The notes beneath the pieces were generated by a model, which was not told the origin of the DNA, searched no databases, and saw only the letters and a program-made list of their open reading frames with translations. The position numbers and the translations under genes were made by a program. Below are positions 33,203 through 42,320 of a stretch of 64,000 bases of DNA, piece after piece. How positions within the stretch are numbered: the first letter of the stretch is position 1; the number at the start of each line of letters is the position of its first letter. This DNA is from Candidatus Thiosymbion ectosymbiont of Catanema sp. Cochon2018 (lineage in GTDB: Bacteria > Pseudomonadota > Gammaproteobacteria > Chromatiales > Chromatiaceae). Location: the NCBI GenBank assembly GCA_011392765.1, contig WYCW01000002.1:404917-468916 (forward strand), read 5' to 3'.

Positions 33203-34624
33203 ATGAAGAAGAACGCGCTCATCGCAGCGGCAATCTGTCTGGTTCAGGCGTGGCTTGTATTGCCGCCGCACGCCCTGGCCGGCGCGTTGCCGGAGTTCAG
33301 CGGACTGGTCGAGGCTTACGGACCGTCCGTGGTCAACATCAGCACCAAACAGGCCCGCCGCAGCACTCGGAAATTCCACCGGTTTTCGATACCCGAGCTG
33401 CCGGAGGACAGCCCCCTCTACGATTTCTTCCGCCACTTTTTCGAGGAGAAGGACGCGTTACCCCACAACGAAAACGAGCAGTCCCGATCCTTGGGTTCCG
33501 GCTTTTTCATCTCCGCGGACGGGTATCTGCTCACCAACTCCCATGTGGTGGCGGACGCCGATGAGATCATTGTCCGCACCAGCGATCGCCGGGAATTCAC
33601 CGCCAAGCTGGTGGGAACGGACAAGCGCAGCGACATCGCCTTGCTCAAGGTGGAGGCCCAGAATCTACCGCCCGTCAAGATAGGTACCGCGAAGGACCTC
33701 AAGGTGGGTGAATGGGTGCTCGCTATCGGATCGCCCTTCGGCTTCGACCACTCGGCTACCGCCGGTATCGTCAGTGCCAAGGGCCGGAGCCTGCCGAGCG
33801 AGAATTATGTCCCCTTCATCCAGACCGATGTGGCGATCAATCCGGGCAACTCCGGGGGCCCATTGTTCAACCTGGATGGCGAGGTCGTGGGCGTAAACTC
33901 CCAGATCTATAGCCGCACGGGCGGTTTTATGGGGTTGTCCTTTGCGGTCCCCATCGATATGGTCATGGATGTGGTCGAGCAGCTCAAGACCACGGGAAAG
34001 GTCAGCCGGGGCTGGCTCGGGGTGAGGATTCAGGAAGTAACCAGCGAGCTGGCGGAGACCTTCGGCATGGATCAGCCCCGGGGGGCGCTGGTCGCTCAGC
34101 TGCTTCCGAGCGGCCCGGCACGGGAATCGGGTCTTCGGGCGGGGGATGTGATCCTGCGCTTCAACGGCAAAGAGGTCCCTACCCACAGTGCGTTGCCGCC
34201 GCTGGTCGGCGTTACGCGGGTGGGCGAGTCCGCGGGGCTGGAGGTGCTGCGCGGGGGCCGCATCGAGGAGGTGACGGTGGTCATCGGCGAGCTGCCGGAC
34301 GAGGACAAGCTGGCCGCCGCGAAGCCGCAATCGACGACGGCAAGCAATATCGGCCTGGTGGTGGGGGATCTGAAGGCGGGGCAACGCGACCGGCTGGGGC
34401 TCAAACAGGGCGGTGTGATCGTTCAGGAGGTCAAGCCCGGTGCGGCCGAGCGTGCCGGTATCGGTCCCGGTGACGTGATTTTGATGTTCGATAATCGGTC
34501 GGTCGAAGATGCCGGGCAGTTCCGGGAACTGCTCACGGGTATCGAGCCGGGCCGTTCGGTCGCCGTCCTGATCCAGCGCGGCAACGGGCGTATATTCTTC
34601 GCGTTGCGCATCCCGAAGGAGTGA
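33203..34624 (+). CDS. Periplasmic serine protease of the HtrA/DegQ (MucD) family
   Basis: A 473-residue Do-type protease and chaperone for misfolded periplasmic proteins. The signal peptide is [20 protein letters not shown] through about AHALA. The catalytic triad is His114 (TNSHVV), Asp144 ([10 protein letters not shown]) and Ser217 ([10 protein letters not shown]). Two PDZ domains follow, PDZ1 from about residue 275 ([20 protein letters not shown]) and PDZ2 from about 385 ([20 protein letters not shown]). The gene lies 10 bases upstream of lepA, the arrangement known for mucD-lepA in gammaproteobacteria. The sigma-E/anti-sigma genes that often precede mucD are not upstream here. Confidence 0.94.
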   Translation: MKKNALIAAAICLVQAWLVLPPHALAGALPEFSGLVEAYGPSVVNISTKQARRSTRKFHRFSIPELPEDSPLYDFFRHFFEEKDALPHNENEQSRSLGSGFFISADGYLLTNSHVVADADEIIVRTSDRREFTAKLVGTDKRSDIALLKVEAQNLPPVKIGTAKDLKVGEWVLAIGSPFGFDHSATAGIVSAKGRSLPSENYVPFIQTDVAINPGNSGGPLFNLDGEVVGVNSQIYSRTGGFMGLSFAVPIDMVMDVVEQLKTTGKVSRGWLGVRIQEVTSELAETFGMDQPRGALVAQLLPSGPARESGLRAGDVILRFNGKEVPTHSALPPLVGVTRVGESAGLEVLRGGRIEEVTVVIGELPDEDKLAAAKPQSTTASNIGLVVGDLKAGQRDRLGLKQGGVIVQEVKPGAAERAGIGPGDVILMFDNRSVEDAGQFRELLTGIEPGRSVAVLIQRGNGRIFFALRIPKE

Positions 34625-34634
34625 ACGTGATTCG

Positions 34635-36440
34635 ATGTTCGACCTCAATCACGTCCGCAACTTCTCCATCATTGCCCATATCGACCATGGCAAATCCACC
34701 CTCGCGGACCGCTTTATCCAGCTCAGCGGTACCCTCAGCGAGCGCGAGATGGCCGACCAGGTGCTGGATTCGATGGACCTGGAGCGGGAACGCGGGATCA
34801 CGATAAAGGCCCAGAGCGTTACCCTCGACTATGAGGCCAGGGACGGCGACACCTATCGGCTCAACTTCATCGACACTCCCGGCCACGTGGATTTTTCCTA
34901 TGAGGTCTCGCGTTCGCTGGCCGCCTGCGAGGGTGCCCTGCTGGTGGTCGATGCGGCCCAGGGGGTCGAGGCCCAGAGCGTAGCCAACTGCTACACCGCC
35001 ATCGAGCAGGGCCTCGAGGTCCTGCCGGTGCTCAACAAGATCGACCTGCCGGCGGCGGAGCCGGAGCGGGTGATCCATCAGATCGAGGAGATCATCGGGC
35101 TCGAGGCCAGGGACGCCTTGCGGGTGAGCGCCAAGACGGGGGCGGGGGTCTCCGAGCTGCTCGAACGTCTGATCGCCGACATTCCGCCGCCGACGGGTGA
35201 TCCCGCCGGTCCGCTGCAGGCCCTGATCGTCGATTCCTGGTTCGACCCCTATGTCGGGGTCGTCTCCCTGGTGCGGATCGTCAACGGCGCGATCAAACGC
35301 CGCGACAAACTGCTCGTCATGTCCACCGGGCGTACCCACCAGGCGGACAGTATCGGGGTGTTCACCCCCAAGAAGCTGGAACGCCAGGTCCTGGAAACGG
35401 GGGAGGTCGGCTTCCTGGTCGCCGGGATCAAGGAGATCGATGGCGCGCCGGTCGGCGACACCATCACCCATGCGGACCGCCCGGCATCGGCGTCATTGCC
35501 CGGATTCAAGCAGTTGCAGCCGCGGGTGTTCGCCGGGCTTTATCCCACGCGCTCCGACGCCTACGAAGACCTGCGCGATGCCCTGCGTAAGCTGCGGCTC
35601 AACGATGCGGCCCTGTTCCAGGAGCCGGAGGTTTCACAAGCCCTGGGCTTCGGATTCCGCTGCGGCTTCCTCGGGATGCTGCACATGGAGATCGTCCAGG
35701 AACGCCTGGAGCGCGAGTACGACCTGGACCTGATTACGACGGCGCCTACGGTCGTCTATGAGGTCCTGCTCTCCGACGGTACAGTCATCCGGGTGGACAA
35801 CCCTGCCGACCTGCCCGAGACAGGCAAGATCGGTGAGATCCGGGAACCTATCATCGAGGCCCATATCCTGGTGCCGCAAGACTTGCTCGGCGGGGTCATC
35901 AACCTGTGCATCGAGAAACGCGGCGTACAGAAAGACATCCAATACCTGGGCGGCCAGGTCCAGGCCACCTACGAACTGCCCTTGAGCGAGGTGGTGATGG
36001 ATTTCTTCGACCGCCTGAAATCCGTCAGCCGCGGTTATGCCTCTTTCGAGTACGAATTCAAGCGTTTTCAGGCCTCCGACCTGGTCAAGCTCGAAGTCCT
36101 GATCAACGGAGAGCGGGTGGATGCCCTGTCCGTCATCGTACATCGGGACAGTGCGCAGTTCCGGGGCCACGAGATTACCGTGCGCATGAAGGAAATCATC
36201 CCCCGGCAGATGTTCGAGGTCGCCATCCAGGCCGCCGTCGGCAGCAAGATCATTGCACGCACCACGGTCAAGGCCCTGCGCAAGAATGTGACCGCCAAGT
36301 GCTACGGCGGCGACGTGACCCGCAAGCGCAAGCTGCTCGAAAAGCAAAAGGCGGGCAAACGACGCATGAAGCAGGTGGGAAGGGTGGAAATCCCCCAGGA
36401 GGCCTTCCTTGCGATGCTTCAGGTTGGGAAGGATAATTAG
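34635..36440 (+). CDS. lepA: Elongation factor 4 (LepA)
   Basis: A 601-residue translational GTPase that acts on stalled or mistranslocated ribosomes. The G1 loop is [15 protein letters not shown] (about residues 14-28), G2 lies in [14 protein letters not shown]3 is DTPGHVDF and G4 is NKIDLP. The C-terminal part with [20 protein letters not shown] and [20 protein letters not shown] is diagnostic for LepA against EF-G. The start at 34635 gives [20 protein letters not shown]. It follows htrA closely and is probably co-transcribed. In gammaproteobacteria lepB (signal peptidase) normally follows; here a repeat cluster and a toxin-antitoxin pair follow instead. Confidence 0.97.
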   Translation: MFDLNHVRNFSIIAHIDHGKSTLADRFIQLSGTLSEREMADQVLDSMDLERERGITIKAQSVTLDYEARDGDTYRLNFIDTPGHVDFSYEVSRSLAACEGALLVVDAAQGVEAQSVANCYTAIEQGLEVLPVLNKIDLPAAEPERVIHQIEEIIGLEARDALRVSAKTGAGVSELLERLIADIPPPTGDPAGPLQALIVDSWFDPYVGVVSLVRIVNGAIKRRDKLLVMSTGRTHQADSIGVFTPKKLERQVLETGEVGFLVAGIKEIDGAPVGDTITHADRPASASLPGFKQLQPRVFAGLYPTRSDAYEDLRDALRKLRLNDAALFQEPEVSQALGFGFRCGFLGMLHMEIVQERLEREYDLDLITTAPTVVYEVLLSDGTVIRVDNPADLPETGKIGEIREPIIEAHILVPQDLLGGVINLCIEKRGVQKDIQYLGGQVQATYELPLSEVVMDFFDRLKSVSRGYASFEYEFKRFQASDLVKLEVLINGERVDALSVIVHRDSAQFRGHEITVRMKEIIPRQMFEVAIQAAVGSKIIARTTVKALRKNVTAKCYGGDVTRKRKLLEKQKAGKRRMKQVGRVEIPQEAFLAMLQVGKDN

Positions 36441-36496
36441 GGTGTATTGACATTTGAACCGCAAAGACGCTGAGGATGCAGAGAAAACGATCAAAA

Positions 36497-36542
36497 CTAC
36501 GAATCACGCGAATTCTCGCAAATCGGTTCGCGTGATTCGTAG
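36497..36542. repeat. Perfect inverted repeat CTACGAATCACGCGAA
   Basis: Arms 36497-36512 and 36527-36542 match over 16 bases with a 14-base spacer. It is of the same type as the structure at 7501-7574. It is 57 bases after the lepA stop, so it might form an RNA hairpin at the end of the htrA-lepA transcript. Confidence 0.85.
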
Positions 36543-36685
36543 GTTGGGCAAAGCCCGTAGGATGGACGTAGGATGCGGTGAGCGTGGTATACCGCAGCAG
36601 GATTACACCAATCCTGACCGCGAACCGCATCGATGGTGCGGTAAGCGCGATAGGTCTCACAGGATAGCACCACATATGTCTGCTT
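36543..36685. repeat. Dispersed repeat family R1, copy after lepA
   Basis: GTTGGGCAAAGCCCGTAGGA, then GGATGCGGTGAGCG, CCGCGAACCGCATCGATGGT and GGTAAGCGCGATAGGTCTCA. The order matches the copies at 7238 and 59455. Confidence 0.8.
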
Positions 36686-36713
36686 AGTGAAAGCTGGAAA
36701 TCACGAGGTGAAT

Positions 36714-36902
36714 ATGAGTACGGCAAAAGAAGAAGTGAAGTCGCTGCTCGATCGATTGCCGGACGAGTGTATGCTGGAAGATGTTCAGTATCATCTCTAT
36801 GTGGTTGAAAAAATACGTAGAGGCATCGGCCGTGCCGATGTGGAAGGAACCATGAGTCAAGCGGATGTGGAGAGGAAATTCAGTCGATGGACTACAGAGT
36901 AG
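36714..36902 (+). CDS. Putative antitoxin of a ParE/RelE-type pair
   Basis: A 62-residue acidic/basic helical protein, MSTAKEEVKSLLDRLPDECM then LEDVQYHLYVVEKIRRGIGR. It overlaps the following toxin gene by 16 bases, the usual antitoxin-first layout. The sequence resembles short antitoxin-type proteins that pair with ParE toxins. No ribbon-helix-helix motif is obvious, so autoregulation is not predicted with confidence. I start at the ATG at 36714, which follows CGAGGTGA. Confidence 0.7.
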   Translation: MSTAKEEVKSLLDRLPDECMLEDVQYHLYVVEKIRRGIGRADVEGTMSQADVERKFSRWTTE

Positions 36903-37192
36903 AATGGTCGCCGGAAGCAACTGAAGATATCGAATCGATAGCGGAATACATTGCGAGAGATTCCGAGTTTTATGCACGCGCCATTGTTTCGAAAATACTT
37001 GCCGTATCTCGTAAAATCCCGGAACAGGCATTGATCGGAAGAATCGTGCCGGAAATCGGTGATAAGAATGTCAGAGAGCGTTTTGTATATAGCTATCGCC
37101 TCATATACAGAATCAAAGGTTGTACAATCACCATTCTGGCCGTTATTCATGGCAAGAGATTGCTTGAGCATATGCCGAGCAGGTTTGAATAA
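36887..37192 (+). CDS. Toxin of the ParE/RelE superfamily
   Basis: A 101-residue protein with the ParE/RelE fold signature: MDYRVEWSPEATEDIESIAE, YIARDSEFYARAIVSKIL, VRERFVYSYRLIYRIKG and ITILAVIHGKRLLE. It would act either on DNA gyrase (ParE) or on ribosome-bound mRNA (RelE); sequence alone does not decide. It is translationally coupled to the preceding antitoxin. Length and domain are complete, so the pair looks intact. The pair stands between an R1 repeat and further repeat-like sequence. Confidence 0.88.
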   Translation: MDYRVEWSPEATEDIESIAEYIARDSEFYARAIVSKILAVSRKIPEQALIGRIVPEIGDKNVRERFVYSYRLIYRIKGCTITILAVIHGKRLLEHMPSRFE

Positions 37193-37367
37193 GCACCCTG
37201 TGTTGGGTTACGGCGCGCCCATATCTTAGGACTCGACCGAACACCGAAGTGCGCGCCTAACCCGACCTACTCGACTAAAGCCGGTGGAGTGTTCACACAG
37301 CCTCTGAACAAACGGTACCCGATGGGGTGTCACTTGGAGGTGTACAGTGCTCAATGGCATTGCCCTG

Positions 37368-37656
37368 TTATCGGGATGTATCTCGCAACAACAGGGTCCT
37401 GTCGTAGGTCAGAAAATCATCAAGGTGTTTCCGGATAATGCTGACGGTGATGGGTAGTTGCAGGCTTTGGTAATCATGCGCGGCGATATTGCGAAAACCG
37501 ACCATCCGTTTGAGGAGATCGGCTGACTCGGTATCTATCCATCCCCCCTGCGCCAACAGGACAAAGACATCGCGTGCGCTTTGCGGCACTCCCAACCGTT
37601 CATGCCGAATCAAGTGTTGCCCCATATCCAGCGCCGCTTCACAGGCCCGCTGGATA
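37368..37656 (-). pseudogene. HepT (HEPN RNase toxin) remnant truncated by an IS1595-type element
   Basis: The C-terminal 95 codons of a HepT-like toxin: IQRACEAALDMGQHLIRHER, ARDVFVLLAQGGWIDTES, then MVGFRNIAAHDYQSLQ, which contains the canonical R-x4-H-x-Y active site. The N-terminal third is cut off exactly at the left terminal repeat of the insertion sequence at 37657. Its partner, a MNT-type antitoxin nucleotidyltransferase, is not visible on the far side of the element, so more than a simple insertion has happened. The remaining ORF could start at the internal ATG at 37625 but would lack the first helices. Confidence 0.75.
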
Positions 37657-38395
37657 GGGTCTAGATAACTTTAGAGTGGGTTTTCTTTCAATAGAGTAAG
37701 TATTCTATCATAGAGATCTTCCTCTCGGTGATTAAATCTGAATTCACATTCCTTGAGGTGTAAAAGGAACGTTTGTCGGGGAACACCATTGAACTTTGCA
37801 AGTCTTCATTTGGCATATGACCAGAATGATTCAATGCCATTGATATGACAATTACCACGGGCAAATTCATTCTTTCCATGATGTACTCGGAGGTGTTTCT
37901 TGTAGCCCACATCCACCAGCCCATTATAGCCTCTCCAGCCGTCCGAGTGGATGATGCTGTCGGGGGCTACCTGGCCCCGGATCGCAGCCTGTAGCTGCTT
38001 TTTGGAGGCATCTGGGATGATCTCGGTGTAGACTTTTCCTTGCCGTTCCAGGATCCCGAAGACAATCGTTTTACCGGCTGCTCCGCGCCCTTTTTTTCCG
38101 CGAACGCGGCGGGCGCCAAAATAGGATTCATCGACTTCCACCTCGCCGGATAAAGGTGATGAAGCATCACAAACCTGGGTAATTCTAATTCGTAATTTTA
38201 ATAATAACTGATTAATCGTGGGACGACTTACACCACTCAACTCCGCGATTTTTGAGGCCGGTAAATCGTGCACAAAATAGCGTATAATGACTCTGAATTT
38301 AGCTTCGGAAAGGTGTGAACGCCTGAAGTACCCATTTTTCCCTTGCATAACATAACCTTAGCATGCAGGTGCAGATGCTAAAGTTATTTAGACCC
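37657..38395 (-). mobile_element. IS1595-family insertion sequence (IS1016-like), probably inactive
   Basis: The ends are GGGTCTAGATAACTTTAG (from 37657) and the reverse complement of GGGTCTAAATAACTTTAG ending at 38395. The element is 739 bases. An 8-base target duplication is not seen (GCTGGATA against ACTCTGCT), so one flank has probably been rearranged. It carries one transposase gene with a premature stop. Confidence 0.85.
37671..38348 (-). pseudogene. IS1595-family (ISXO2-like) transposase with in-frame stop
   Basis: The first 180 residues run from MQGKNGYFRRSHLSEAKFRV through a helix-turn-helix (SKIAELSGVSRPTINQLLLK) to the DDE-type core VEVDESYFGARRVRGKKG and IHSDGWRGYNGLVD, ending NGIESFWSYAK. 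The next codon (37806-37808) is TGA, where a sense codon such as CGA is expected. After it the same frame continues RLAKFNGVPRQTFLLHLKEC and ends at a TAA at 37671. A single nucleotide change therefore removes the last 45 residues. The truncated protein keeps the catalytic core up to the Glu region but is probably inactive. Confidence 0.85.
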
Positions 38396-38500
38396 ACTCT
38401 GCTGCACTCGGAGCAAATGCTGTCAGCTTCAGCGACTTGTTAAACGGGCAGAAACCTCCCGCCGCTTGACGCATCAAATGATCCTTCATGCAGCAGCCCC

Positions 38501-38629
38501 CGATAAATAATCAACGTTATGGTTTTTCTGTCGAGGGGTGAAGCGTATGCTGATGCGTCCGCTTTAACGCATGTTAAGCTGCGCATCAGCATACGCTTCA
38601 CTCAATACCATAATTTTGATTATCTGTCT
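38501..38629. repeat. Long palindromic element (MITE-like) with nested hairpin
   Basis: The core is a perfect 18-base inverted repeat, GAAGCGTATGCTGATGCG (38540-38557) and its complement at 38582-38599. Its loop is itself palindromic (CTTTAAC ... GTTAAG). An outer pair AATCAACGTTATGG (38509-38522) and CCATAATTTTGATT (38608-38621) extends the symmetry, so nearly the whole element can fold on itself. Confidence 0.8.
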
Positions 38630-38758
38630 ACCGAGAAAGGGATCTTTTCATTCATATGTGACGAGGTAGTTTAACAGGTAGTAGACGGCGAGTCGCCGTG
38701 TTTAAATACGTCGAAACACCTTATATACCACAACGATTGCTTCTTCGGAATCGAGATC

Positions 38759-38867
38759 GAGTAACCGTTCAGCCTCCCCCTTTGGATTTCGGCTTGGTCC
38801 TGACATAACCTATTGATTTCTGGTTTTCGAGATCAGGATCGAGAGGGGGGCTGAACGGTTACGGGTG
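38759..38867. repeat. Second palindromic element with GTAACCGTTCAGCC ends
   Basis: AGTAACCGTTCAGCCTCCCC at the left is mirrored by GGGGGGCTGAACGGTTAC at the right. The spacer is about 70 bases. A related left end (TAATCGTTCAGCCTTCACCT) occurs at 14341 after the DUF4231 gene. Confidence 0.75.
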
Positions 38868-38970
38868 ACTGTATGCGCCCTCGCCACTCCTATACTGTCC
38901 TCGTGTCCTCGGCACCTGTGCGGTTGCGGATGCCGAGCCCTGGTGCTTATCGTTCGGTACGGGCGTAAGT

Positions 38971-40578
38971 GTGACCCCGGTAGATCCATCCGCGCTCTTC
39001 GGCGCCATCGTCGATTCCGAGGTCTGGCCGATCCTGCGCATCGGTTTGCAGGCCGCGTTTTTTGCGACGGTGGTCTATCTCGTCAAGCTGGGCTTCGACT
39101 TACGCAGCCTCACGGAGCTGCGACACCTCGGCCGGTCCAAGCGGTCTTTTCGGGTCTTCTTCATCGCCCTGACCATCCTGTTTTCCGGCGTACTCCTGTA
39201 TCAGGCGACCTGGCAGTTGACCGGTCTGTTCCGGCCGCGCTTCCTCACCTTTATGCAGGCCTATGATCGCCGTCAGTTCAACCCCGCCCACCGCATCCGG
39301 CGCGGGCGCATCCTGGACCGTCGCGGCGAGATACTGGCCTTCAGCGAGAGACACGGGAGCCGGGTGCTCCGTCGCTATCCCTACGGGCCAGCGTTTGCCC
39401 ACGTCGTGGGTTACAGTGATCCCAAGTTCGGTGCCAGCGGTCTGGAGGCGGCTGCCAATGCTTACCTCAACGGGGCAGTGGCGGATAGTCTACCGGCGTG
39501 GGGAGAACTCGGGCGCCGGCTGTTGATCCGCGAGCAGAGTCCGCGCGGTCAGGACCTTAAACTCACCCTGGATACCGAGCTGCAGCGGCTGGCGGTGCGG
39601 CGGCTCGGCGGCAAGCGCGGCGCGGTGGTGGTGCTGGATGCCAGGGACGGTGCGATCCGGGTGCTGGTCAGCACGCCGGCCTTCGATCCGAACCGGATCA
39701 CCGCCGGCCTGTTCCGGCCCGGCCGCCCGGAGACCCCTTTGCTGAACCGGGCGACCCAGGGACTCTATCCGCCCGGCTCTGGATTCAAGATCCTCACCGC
39801 CGCCCTGGCCCTGGAACAGGGGTTCAGGGGTACGCGCCATTGTCCGGCGGACGGCTATGCCACCTCCTCGCGCTACCGCAAGATCCGAGACCACGAATAC
39901 TATGCCGCACGCAGGGCGGGGAGGGTCTGGAAGGGCCACGGCAACCTCGGCCTGGCTACCGCTTTGGCGAAATCGTCCAACGTGTTCTTCGCCCGGATCG
40001 GGGTCGAGTATGGTCATGCGGCCTTTTCCCGCAACCTGGAACGTTTCCACTTCGACCGCCGGATCGACCTGTACCAAAGCCCCTATGGCGCCTGGACCAT
40101 GCGCACCGGTCGCGCACCCGAGATCGCACGCTCCGATAAGTATGGCCTGGCGCAGGCATCCATCGGTCAGGGGAAGGTCTTGATGACCCCGGCGCATATG
40201 GCCCTGATCGCGGCGGCGGTCGCCAATCGGGGCTTGGCAGTGAACCCCCGCCTGGTGGCAACCGATCCGCCCGTCCCACTCGCCCGTTTCATGTCCGCCG
40301 CCGCTGCCCGGCGGCTGGCGGGGATGCTGCGCAAGGTGGTCACCGAAGGGACGGGGCGGACCATAGACATCGAGCAGCCGGCCATCGCGGGCAAGACCGG
40401 GACGGCGCAGAATCCCCAGGGTGCGGCCCACAGTTGGTTCGTGGGCTTTGCCCCCGCGGGTCGCCCTACCCTGGCGGTAGCGGTGATGGTGGAGCACGGC
40501 GGCTACGGATCGGCAACCGCGGCCCCCATCGCGCGCGACCTGCTGGTGCGGGCGCATGAATCGGGGCTGTTGCGATGA
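38971..40578 (+). CDS. Class B penicillin-binding protein (PbpA/MrdA-like transpeptidase)
   Basis: A 535-residue peptidoglycan transpeptidase. Two N-terminal hydrophobic segments (about residues 20-40 and 62-82) precede RRGRILDRRGEILAFSERHG, the dimerisation-domain signature. The penicillin-binding motifs are complete: SxxK at Ser270-Lys273 (PPGSGFKI), SxN at 335-337 (KSSNVFF) and KTG at 475-477 (GKTGTAQNP). It overlaps the following SEDS gene by 4 bases (ATGA), so the two are translationally coupled. It is shorter than MrdA or FtsI and closer in layout to actinobacterial PbpA. The start is a GTG at 38971 and is uncertain. The surrounding genes are not the usual mrd or dcw cluster. Confidence 0.9.
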   Translation: MTPVDPSALFGAIVDSEVWPILRIGLQAAFFATVVYLVKLGFDLRSLTELRHLGRSKRSFRVFFIALTILFSGVLLYQATWQLTGLFRPRFLTFMQAYDRRQFNPAHRIRRGRILDRRGEILAFSERHGSRVLRRYPYGPAFAHVVGYSDPKFGASGLEAAANAYLNGAVADSLPAWGELGRRLLIREQSPRGQDLKLTLDTELQRLAVRRLGGKRGAVVVLDARDGAIRVLVSTPAFDPNRITAGLFRPGRPETPLLNRATQGLYPPGSGFKILTAALALEQGFRGTRHCPADGYATSSRYRKIRDHEYYAARRAGRVWKGHGNLGLATALAKSSNVFFARIGVEYGHAAFSRNLERFHFDRRIDLYQSPYGAWTMRTGRAPEIARSDKYGLAQASIGQGKVLMTPAHMALIAAAVANRGLAVNPRLVATDPPVPLARFMSAAAARRLAGMLRKVVTEGTGRTIDIEQPAIAGKTGTAQNPQGAAHSWFVGFAPAGRPTLAVAVMVEHGGYGSATAAPIARDLLVRAHESGLLR

Positions 40579-41924
40579 CGGCAGCGTCCACCAGAGAGAC
40601 CAAGACCTGGGAGCTGCGGCGGCCGGAGCGGCTATTACTATCCGGTTGCCTGCTCCTGGTCGCACTGGGTTTTGTGATGGTGCTGGGCGCAGGTCTTGCG
40701 GCGGGCCGCCGGCTCGGGCCATTGGACCTCCTGCCCCTGCTCACCTATGCCGCGAGCCTGGTGGTAATCCACCTGACCCTGGTGCTGTCCCGATCTCGCG
40801 GTGATCAGATACTGCCGGTCGCCGCGGCCTTTCTGTCCGGGATCGGGCTGCTCGCCCAATATCGGATGGGTGCCTTCGAGGGTGCCGATCTATGGGGCAG
40901 CGTGCGCCTCATCTTTCCCGGCGGGGTCCTGGTCATGCTGGTGGTCTGCGTTGCCGGGATGCGGGGACGCTACCGGCGGCTGGCCGCCTGGCCCTGGGTC
41001 TGGGCGGGGCTGTCGGTGGCCCTCCTGGCGGGGGTGCTGATTACGGGGCAGAGGTTCCGCGGCGGTATTTACGGGCTGGGCCTCATCACGCCCACCGAGC
41101 TGCTCAAGGTGACGGTGATCCTGTTCCTGGCCGGCCTGATCGACCGGGACGCCAAAGTCTTGGGCAAGTGGGGTCGCCCGCTGCCGGTGCCGCCGTTCAA
41201 GGGGCTGCTGCCCCTGCTGGGGTTCTGGGCGCTGTTGGCGGGGTTGCTGTTCGTGCAGCGGGACCTGGGAATGTTCGTCATCCTCAGCGTCGCCCTGTTG
41301 GTCATGCTGGTCGCCGGCACCGCCCGCCTGGGCTATCTGGTCTACGGCGTCCTAGCCGCGACGGGGCTGGGCTATCTGATGCTCACTCTGTTCTCTCACG
41401 GGCACCGGCGCATCCAGGCCTGGCTGGCCCCCTTCGACGACCCGACCGGCACCGGCTGGCAGGTCCTGCAGGGCCTGTCCGGGATGTATTCCGGCGGGCT
41501 GTGGGGAGAGGGCTTCGGACGCGGCAACCCGGAATATATCCCGATCGCGGAGTCGGACTTCATCTATTCGGTGATCGGCGAGGAGCTCGGCTTTCTCGGC
41601 TGCGCGGCGGTGGTGGTGTTTTACCTGATCCTCTTCGGGCGCGGGTTGCGGGTAGCGGACCGGATCGGGTCCGGGTTCGGGATGCTGCTGTGCGGTGGGC
41701 TGACGACGGTGCTGGCGACCCAGACCTTCCTCAATATCGGCGGCGTTACCAAGTTCGTCCCCCTGACCGGCATCACCCTCCCCTTCATCAGCCAGGGTGG
41801 GAGCAGCCTGCTCGCCGCCTTTATCGGCCTGGGGCTGATCCTGGCCGTCTCGGATGGAGAGGTCGCCAAGAGACGCCCGCAGCAAGACAAACCGAAGCGC
41901 CGGCGGGGGAGGGCAGACGCTTAG
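40575..41924 (+). CDS. SEDS-family glycosyltransferase (FtsW/RodA/SpoVE)
   Basis: A 449-residue membrane protein with about ten helices. The conserved SEDS elements are TPTELLKVTVILFLAGLIDR, LLFVQRDLGMFVILSVALLV (the QRDLG holds the catalytic-type Asp), IPIAESDFIYSVIGEELGFL and the ending TGITLPFISQGGSSLLAAFI. SEDS proteins polymerise lipid II into glycan strands and need a class B PBP partner; the preceding gene encodes one and overlaps it. Since this pair lies outside the mrd and dcw clusters, it is probably an additional, specialised wall synthase. The C-terminus is a basic tail (RRPQQDKPKRRRGR). Confidence 0.92.
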   Translation: MTAASTRETKTWELRRPERLLLSGCLLLVALGFVMVLGAGLAAGRRLGPLDLLPLLTYAASLVVIHLTLVLSRSRGDQILPVAAAFLSGIGLLAQYRMGAFEGADLWGSVRLIFPGGVLVMLVVCVAGMRGRYRRLAAWPWVWAGLSVALLAGVLITGQRFRGGIYGLGLITPTELLKVTVILFLAGLIDRDAKVLGKWGRPLPVPPFKGLLPLLGFWALLAGLLFVQRDLGMFVILSVALLVMLVAGTARLGYLVYGVLAATGLGYLMLTLFSHGHRRIQAWLAPFDDPTGTGWQVLQGLSGMYSGGLWGEGFGRGNPEYIPIAESDFIYSVIGEELGFLGCAAVVVFYLILFGRGLRVADRIGSGFGMLLCGGLTTVLATQTFLNIGGVTKFVPLTGITLPFISQGGSSLLAAFIGLGLILAVSDGEVAKRRPQQDKPKRRRGRADA

Positions 41925-42320
41925 GGGCTGTCTAAAAAAGGGCCGACCGCATCGATTTTTCTCACACAAAGCCTCAAAGACACGAAGAATGCCTCCCTGT
42001 CGCCGTTGAAATCCGTAAGATTTTCGATAGCCCGTAGGCTGGGTTGAGGGACGAAACCCAGCTTTGGGTATTGCTGGGTTTTGGCCGTCCCTGGCCGCAA
42101 CCCAGCCTACGGCCTCCGGTCCCTTTTTAGACAGTCTCTAAGCTAAGAGCCTGTCTAAAAAGACAGTCTCTTAGTACCCCTTTGTGGCTTTGTGCCTTTG
42201 TGTGATGTTCTTCATTTCTCACACGAAGACACGAAGACACGAAGAATTTTTCATTTTTAAATCAAGGTGTTAGTTTTTAGACAACCTCTTAGGACTTGTT
42301 CGTACATCTTGGCGCCAGCC
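41925..42320. repeat. Repeat field with an R2 hairpin
   Basis: R2 at 42033-42112 has GTAGGCTGGGTTGAGGGACG and a CGCAACCCAGCCTAC end, which pair. Short tracts of the types GGGGCTGTCTAAAAAAGG and CGAAGACACGAAGACACGAA flank it. The region separates convergent genes, so a bidirectional terminator role is possible; no T-tract is evident. No gene is seen. Confidence 0.7.

Larger units (their letters stand above)
38396..38970. other. Gene-free region with two palindromic elements
   Basis: No gene is supported between the IS element and the PBP gene. Two large inverted repeats (separate entries) take up about 240 bases. The rest is low-GC sequence that I cannot assign. Confidence 0.5.

Noticed and set aside
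38396-38470. attC-like site with GTTTAAC core next to the IS1595 element
   Set aside because: On the minus strand GTTTAACAAGTCGC has the look of one half of an attC, but no matching R' half could be found on either side of the IS.
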